A DNA stretch of 64,000 bases, from NCBI GenBank assembly GCA_900466475.1, contig UBMI01000009.1:612480-676479 (forward strand). The letters are read 5' to 3'. Under the pieces are notes generated by a model. The model searched no databases. It saw only the letters and a program-made list of their open reading frames with translations, and was not told the origin of the DNA. A program made the translations under genes and the position numbers. The DNA is from Hyphomicrobiales bacterium. Lineage in GTDB: Bacteria; Pseudomonadota; Alphaproteobacteria; Rhizobiales; Rhizobiaceae. This document shows, piece by piece, positions 60,843 to 64,000 of the stretch (position 1 is its first letter; every line of letters starts with the position of its first letter).

Positions 60843-60856
60843 TTGATCCCGGTCAA
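60843..60856 (+). promoter_or_regulatory. FixK/FNR-type box upstream of usp
   Basis: TTGATCCCGGTCAA matches the TTGAT-N4-(A/G)TCAA anaerobox used by FixK, FnrN and FNR. The ATG of the universal stress gene begins 74 bp after it. Class-II placement would put the start site near 60891, giving a leader of about 40 nt. Confidence 0.6.
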
Positions 60857-60929
60857 GGAACCGTGGTGCATTCCGGCGCATTCCTTTCCTCGCGGAACGC
60901 GATTTTTTAGCCGCAAAGGAGAATTTGAT

Positions 60930-61772
60930 ATGTCTTACAAAACCATTCTCGCGATTCTGGATACAGCAGATAATAGCGGCGCCGTTGCCGATTTCGCCTT
61001 TGCCATTGCCGCGGAAAGCGGCGCCCATGTGATCGGCCTGCATGCCGAAACCATTGCCGCCGTGCCGCTGGTCGCACCGATGGAGATTCCCGATCCGGTC
61101 GCTGTGCAAGCGCTTCAGGACATGGCCCATTCAGAAACCATCGAGGTCGAGCGGATATTCCGCGCCCGCGCGGCGGCGGCCGGCGCTTCCTTCGAATGGC
61201 ACGCCTTTGCGACGTCGACGGGTTACGGCTCGGCGCCACTGATCGAAAGCGCGCGCAGCGCCGACCTTTTGATCGCCTCACAGGCCGATCCGGCAAAACC
61301 CTCCGACAGCCATGTGGATGTCGATGAATTCCTGTTCGAAAGCGGCCGCCCGGTCCTGATGATCCCCTACATCATCCGCCAGCCAAAGCCGATCAAGCGC
61401 GTGCTGATTGCCTGGAACGGCTCGAAGGAAGCGACGCGCGCCACCTTCGATGCCCTGCCGATCCTGCAGGCTGCCGAAGCAGTGGAAATCTTCTCTGTCG
61501 ATCCGACCGAGACGGCAACACATTCGGCGACAACCGCCGGCGCAGAGATCGCAGCGACGCTTGCCCGCCACGGCGTGAACGTGACACTTGCCACGGCTGC
61601 AAGCGGTGACAAGAACACCTCGCATGTCATCGAAAACCGGCTTTCAGACGACAGCATCGACCTTCTGGTCATGGGCGCCTACACGCATTCCTGGCTCTGG
61701 CAGGCGATTTTCGGCGGTACGACAAAGACACTTTTGCAGTCCATGACGGCGCTGACTTTACTCTCGCGTTAA
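60930..61772 (+). CDS. Universal stress protein (tandem domains)
   Basis: A 280-residue tandem UspA protein: first domain YKTILAILDTADNSGAVADFAFAIAAES, second domain IKRVLIAWNGSKEATRATFDALPIL and LLVMGAYTHSWLWQAIFGGTTKTLL (with the G-x2-x9-G-type nucleotide-binding region degenerate). Start ATG after AAAGGAGAATTTGAT. Preceded by a FixK/FNR box, suggesting induction by low oxygen. Followed by a hairpin. Confidence 0.9.
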   Translation: MSYKTILAILDTADNSGAVADFAFAIAAESGAHVIGLHAETIAAVPLVAPMEIPDPVAVQALQDMAHSETIEVERIFRARAAAAGASFEWHAFATSTGYGSAPLIESARSADLLIASQADPAKPSDSHVDVDEFLFESGRPVLMIPYIIRQPKPIKRVLIAWNGSKEATRATFDALPILQAAEAVEIFSVDPTETATHSATTAGAEIAATLARHGVNVTLATAASGDKNTSHVIENRLSDDSIDLLVMGAYTHSWLWQAIFGGTTKTLLQSMTALTLLSR

Positions 61773-61841
61773 GGCCGCTCTTGCCTTTTGCCCCCAAATC
61801 CCGCTAATTGCGGCGACCGATGATATCAGGCTTCGGCATCC

Positions 61842-61876
61842 ATCGCGCAGTTCCGGCTGCGCGATTTGCGTTTTGC
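61842..61876 (+). terminator. Hairpin after usp
   Basis: ATCGCGCAG and CTGCGCGAT pair perfectly around TTCCGG and are followed by TTGCGTTTTG. It may end usp transcription or be a leader structure of gpt. Confidence 0.6.
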
Positions 61877-61939
61877 CAGCCGATGTTCCTCGGTCGCCGG
61901 CAAACGGCGTGTCGTTTCTTCATGCCGCGGAGTAGCCCG

Positions 61940-62437
61940 ATGTCCCTTCCCGATAAAGCCTTCCCTGTTTCCTGGGATCAGTTCCACCGCGATGCGCGTG
62001 CGCTTGCCTGGCGGCTCGCCGGCCTCGGCCAGGAGTTCAAGGCGATCGTCTGTATCACCCGCGGCGGCCTCGTTCCAGCGGCGATCATTTCACGCGAATT
62101 GAACATCCGTCTCATCGAAACCGTCTGCATCGCCTCCTATCATGATTACGTCAATCAGGGCGACATGGTGCTGCTGAAGGGCATTGCACCGGAGCTCACA
62201 GAAAATGGCGGCGAAGGCGTGCTTGTCGTCGACGATCTTACCGATACCGGCAAGACCGCCGCCCAGGTGCGCGCGATGCTGCCGAAGGCGCATTTCGCCT
62301 GCGTCTACGCCAAGCCGAAGGGCGTACCGACCGTCGATACCTTCATTACAGAAGTCAGCCAGGATACCTGGATCTACTTCCCCTGGGACATGGGCTTCAC
62401 CTATCAGGAGCCGATTGCCAAGGGCGCTCGCGGCTGA
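61940..62437 (+). CDS. gpt: Xanthine phosphoribosyltransferase
   Basis: A 165-residue purine salvage enzyme converting xanthine or guanine with PRPP to XMP/GMP. Motifs: [19 protein letters not shown] and the PRPP-binding [14 protein letters not shown] (near residues 95-107). The ATG giving [26 protein letters not shown] follows GCGGAGTAGCCCG. Family length fits exactly. Confidence 0.94.
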   Translation: MSLPDKAFPVSWDQFHRDARALAWRLAGLGQEFKAIVCITRGGLVPAAIISRELNIRLIETVCIASYHDYVNQGDMVLLKGIAPELTENGGEGVLVVDDLTDTGKTAAQVRAMLPKAHFACVYAKPKGVPTVDTFITEVSQDTWIYFPWDMGFTYQEPIAKGARG

Positions 62438-62592
62438 CGGCGAGCAGTCCTTAATCATACAACTGAAAATTGTTCCAATCTTGGTCTCGCCGATGGTGAA
62501 TTTCCGCACCAGTTCGGTAACGTCCGTTTTATTTCATTAGCATAACCTCAGGCAACTAACGGTCGTAGCGACCGGGCTAAGAGTATGACGGG

Positions 62593-63201
62593 ATGCGGTT
62601 GGGGCGTGCAATGGCTTGCTGGGGCAAGATTCGAACGGCAGTGGCTTTCGGGCTGATCGGCTGCCTCACTTCCAACAAGCCGGCCGGGGCGGAGCCGGCT
62701 TATGTCGGCGTCGTGCGCGAATATGTCGAGACCCTCGTCCGGCCGATGGCGGAGGCCCCTGTCGTCGTAAAGGCGATCCAGGAGCAGAATGCCAAACTCG
62801 GTGATGTCAGCGAGATGGATATGCGGGTCCTGGACGAGACCTATCGGGCTGAGGTCGCGCAGGGCGACCTTCAGATGGCCAAGACGCTGATGGCGAAATC
62901 CGTCTCGCAATACCTCAGGACAAAGCAGGACGATTCTCAGGGAACGATTTTGGAATTCTTCGTCACCGACTGCCACGGTCTCAATGTCGGCCAGAGTACC
63001 GTCACGACCGATTACTGGCAGGGCGACGAAGACAAGTTTCTGAAAACCTTCGCCGTCGCTTCGCGTGACATCTATATTGGCGGGGCGGAGCGCGACGAGT
63101 CGACCCAGCTTCTGGAGACTCAGGCAAGCTTCGTCGTCACCGACGAAAAGGGCGAGCCGATCGGCACAGCGACCGTCACGATTGCCATCGATGCGCTCTA
63201 G
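62593..63201 (+). CDS. Hypothetical exported protein
   Basis: A 202-residue protein. Signal peptide or lipoprotein-like N-terminus (IRTAVAFGLIGCLTSNKPAGAEP). The body (VREYVETLVRPMAEAPVVVKAIQEQNAKLGDVSEMDMRVLDETYRAEV, then LEFFVTDCHGLNVGQSTVTTDYWQGDEDKF, FVVTDEKGEPIGTATVTIAIDAL) resembles the extracellular sensor domains of chemoreceptors (PDC/Cache-like) but has no signalling part. Alternative start at 62611. Family unknown. Confidence 0.65.
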   Translation: MRLGRAMACWGKIRTAVAFGLIGCLTSNKPAGAEPAYVGVVREYVETLVRPMAEAPVVVKAIQEQNAKLGDVSEMDMRVLDETYRAEVAQGDLQMAKTLMAKSVSQYLRTKQDDSQGTILEFFVTDCHGLNVGQSTVTTDYWQGDEDKFLKTFAVASRDIYIGGAERDESTQLLETQASFVVTDEKGEPIGTATVTIAIDAL

Positions 63202-63616
63202 AAAGTCCTGATTTCCCTGAACGAATCGGAATGCGCATTTACGTCGCAAAAGCCATCCTAACTTTTGCCGCAGTCGATTTTTTTGCCTTTTCGTCCTTTC
63301 GTTTGCCCGAGCCTCGTTGCAAGCCCTTGTATTTTCAGGCTTACCCGACTTTCCCCAGTCTCCACAGGTGCATCCACAAGATGTTGTGGTTAGCATTCGG
63401 TTACGTTCCACCCCTTGACGGAATCAGCTGATTCAAAGTTAATGTTCCAGATGTTGCGGCGGCGACTGAACCGGAGGTAACGAGCCCGGTTCTCCCAAGG
63501 AAAATTGGACGCATAATCAGGGTGTTGCACCGTCGAGAACGGTAACACCCCTGAGGATTTTTGCGCCGTTTTCCAGCCTCCAGAAAGCGACATGGGGGAC
63601 TGGTAAAAATAAGCTG
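63202..63616. other. Intergenic leader region upstream of nrdJ
   Basis: Part of a 583-bp gap without a gene. It contains an imperfect hairpin at 63521-63549 (GGTGTT...ACCGT/ACGGT...AACACC) followed by TTTTT after a short spacer, an attenuator-like element. No obvious B12 riboswitch box was seen. Confidence 0.4.
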
Positions 63617-63619
63617 TTA

Positions 63620-63635
63620 ACACTATATTTAGTGT
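63620..63635. promoter_or_regulatory. NrdR-box candidate upstream of nrdJ
   Basis: ACACTATATTTAGTGT is a near-perfect inverted repeat matching the NrdR repressor box (acaCwAtATaTwGtgt). A second tandem box expected about 31 bp away was not seen. Confidence 0.6.
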
Positions 63636-63659
63636 TTGCAGCCAGCCTCACCACAAGAT

Positions 63660-63691
63660 ACAGGACAAGCATCTCCGGATGACAATCCTGT
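63660..63691 (+). promoter_or_regulatory. Hairpin in the nrdJ 5' leader
   Basis: ACAGGA pairs with TCCTGT and CATC with GATG (loop TCCG), separated by internal loops; flanked by two copies of CACAAGAT. Position fits a transcribed leader after the NrdR box. Confidence 0.35.
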
Positions 63692-63784
63692 CACAAGATG
63701 GAACAAGACTGGCCACACGAAGCGACAACGTGGAGCCGGATGGGAATTTTGCGCCCTTTCGGGTGCCAACACGAGGTAGAGAAA

Positions 63785-64000
63785 ATGCACATCGAACGTC
63801 GGTTTACGAAGGCTGGTCAAGGCGCCTATGCGGATATCGAATTCCGCAAGGCGACGAGTGAGATCAAGAACCCGGATGGGTCGATCGTCTTCCGCCTCGA
63901 AAACATCGACGTTCCCGCGCAGTTCTCCCAGGTCGCCACCGACGTTCTGGCGCAGAAGTATTTCCGCAAGGCCGGCGTCCCCGCCCGCCTGAAGAAGGTG
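63785..64000 (+). CDS. nrdJ: Vitamin B12-dependent ribonucleotide reductase (start only)
   Basis: First 72 residues of a class II ribonucleotide reductase, which reduces ribonucleotides using adenosylcobalamin. The start MHIERRFTKAGQGAYADIEF and following IVFRLENIDVPAQFSQVATDVLAQKYFRKAG matches the N-terminus of rhizobial NrdJ proteins, which lack the oxygen-sensitive metal site of class I. The ATG follows AGGTAGAGAAA. Cut by the right edge; catalytic residues lie beyond the window. Confidence 0.9.
   Translation, partial: MHIERRFTKAGQGAYADIEFRKATSEIKNPDGSIVFRLENIDVPAQFSQVATDVLAQKYFRKAGVPARLKKV

Noticed and set aside
63660..63784. Cobalamin riboswitch before nrdJ
   Set aside because: Structured leader is present, but I could not find a B12-box sequence or the expected long conserved core.

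Overview
The window is chromosomal DNA from an alphaproteobacterium of the order Hyphomicrobiales, most probably Rhizobiaceae (Rhizobium/Agrobacterium/Sinorhizobium type). The basis is the gene content (ExoR-type periplasmic regulator, PopZ/DUF2497 next to valS, HlyU-domain protein, ChrR-type anti-sigma protein, class II ribonucleotide reductase NrdJ), the GC-rich codon usage and the mixed-strand gene order. No plasmid, phage, IS element, CRISPR or rRNA gene was seen. Three tRNAs are present (Cys-GCA, Asn-GUU, Leu-UAA).

Layout. 1-17.4 kb is mostly minus-strand housekeeping: scpA (cut by the left edge), nagZ, a giant SPOR-domain envelope protein, argS and a dGTPase-like gene; then the plus-strand erpA-type Fe-S carrier and xthA; then exoR, a FadL-like porin, valS, popZ and pcm. 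A tolC gene, expected between pcm and popZ, is not there. 17.4-23.2 kb holds small or poorly known genes around tRNA-Cys and tRNA-Asn: two KTSC-like proteins, a membrane protein, tiny membrane peptides, and an AraC regulator followed by a HbpS/GlcG-like protein, an SDR and a SnoaL-like exported protein. 23.2-32.7 kb has a 1-Cys peroxiredoxin and then a compact accessory catabolic cluster: creatininase-family hydrolase, LysR regulator, NitT/ThiY-type ABC importer, cytosine-deaminase-like amidohydrolase, FAD-linked oxidase, flavodoxin-fold reductase and RidA. It looks like an uptake and degradation route for a nitrogen-containing, possibly heterocyclic, compound, and is the best candidate here for an undescribed system.

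32.7-35 kb holds an ogt-type methyltransferase and small exported proteins. 35.1-41.7 kb is a photo-oxidative stress block (photolyase, FAD oxidoreductase, DUF1365, Cfa-type lipid synthase, SDR, ChrR-like protein). It carries a strong match to an RpoE/ECF11 promoter, but its ChrR protein has lost both zinc-ligand cysteines and has no sigma gene beside it. 41.9-45.7 kb is a sulfur/cysteine operon (cysK, alaX, sseA, GNAT) plus a DUF1203 gene. 45.8-48.9 kb carries ald with a divergent Lrp/AsnC regulator, an EamA exporter and a PilZ protein. 49-56.9 kb has a 2',3'-cyclic-nucleotide phosphodiesterase, a DUF2087 protein, LysR/azoR and TetR/SDR divergent pairs with visible palindromes, a membrane diguanylate cyclase and HlyU. 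56.9-64 kb has ilvA, a VanZ-like protein, tRNA-Leu, wrbA, a CinA-like protein, a universal stress protein behind a FixK/FNR-type box, gpt, an exported protein, and the start of nrdJ behind an NrdR-box palindrome.

All functional assignments rest on reading translated sequences and motifs by eye; no database search was run.
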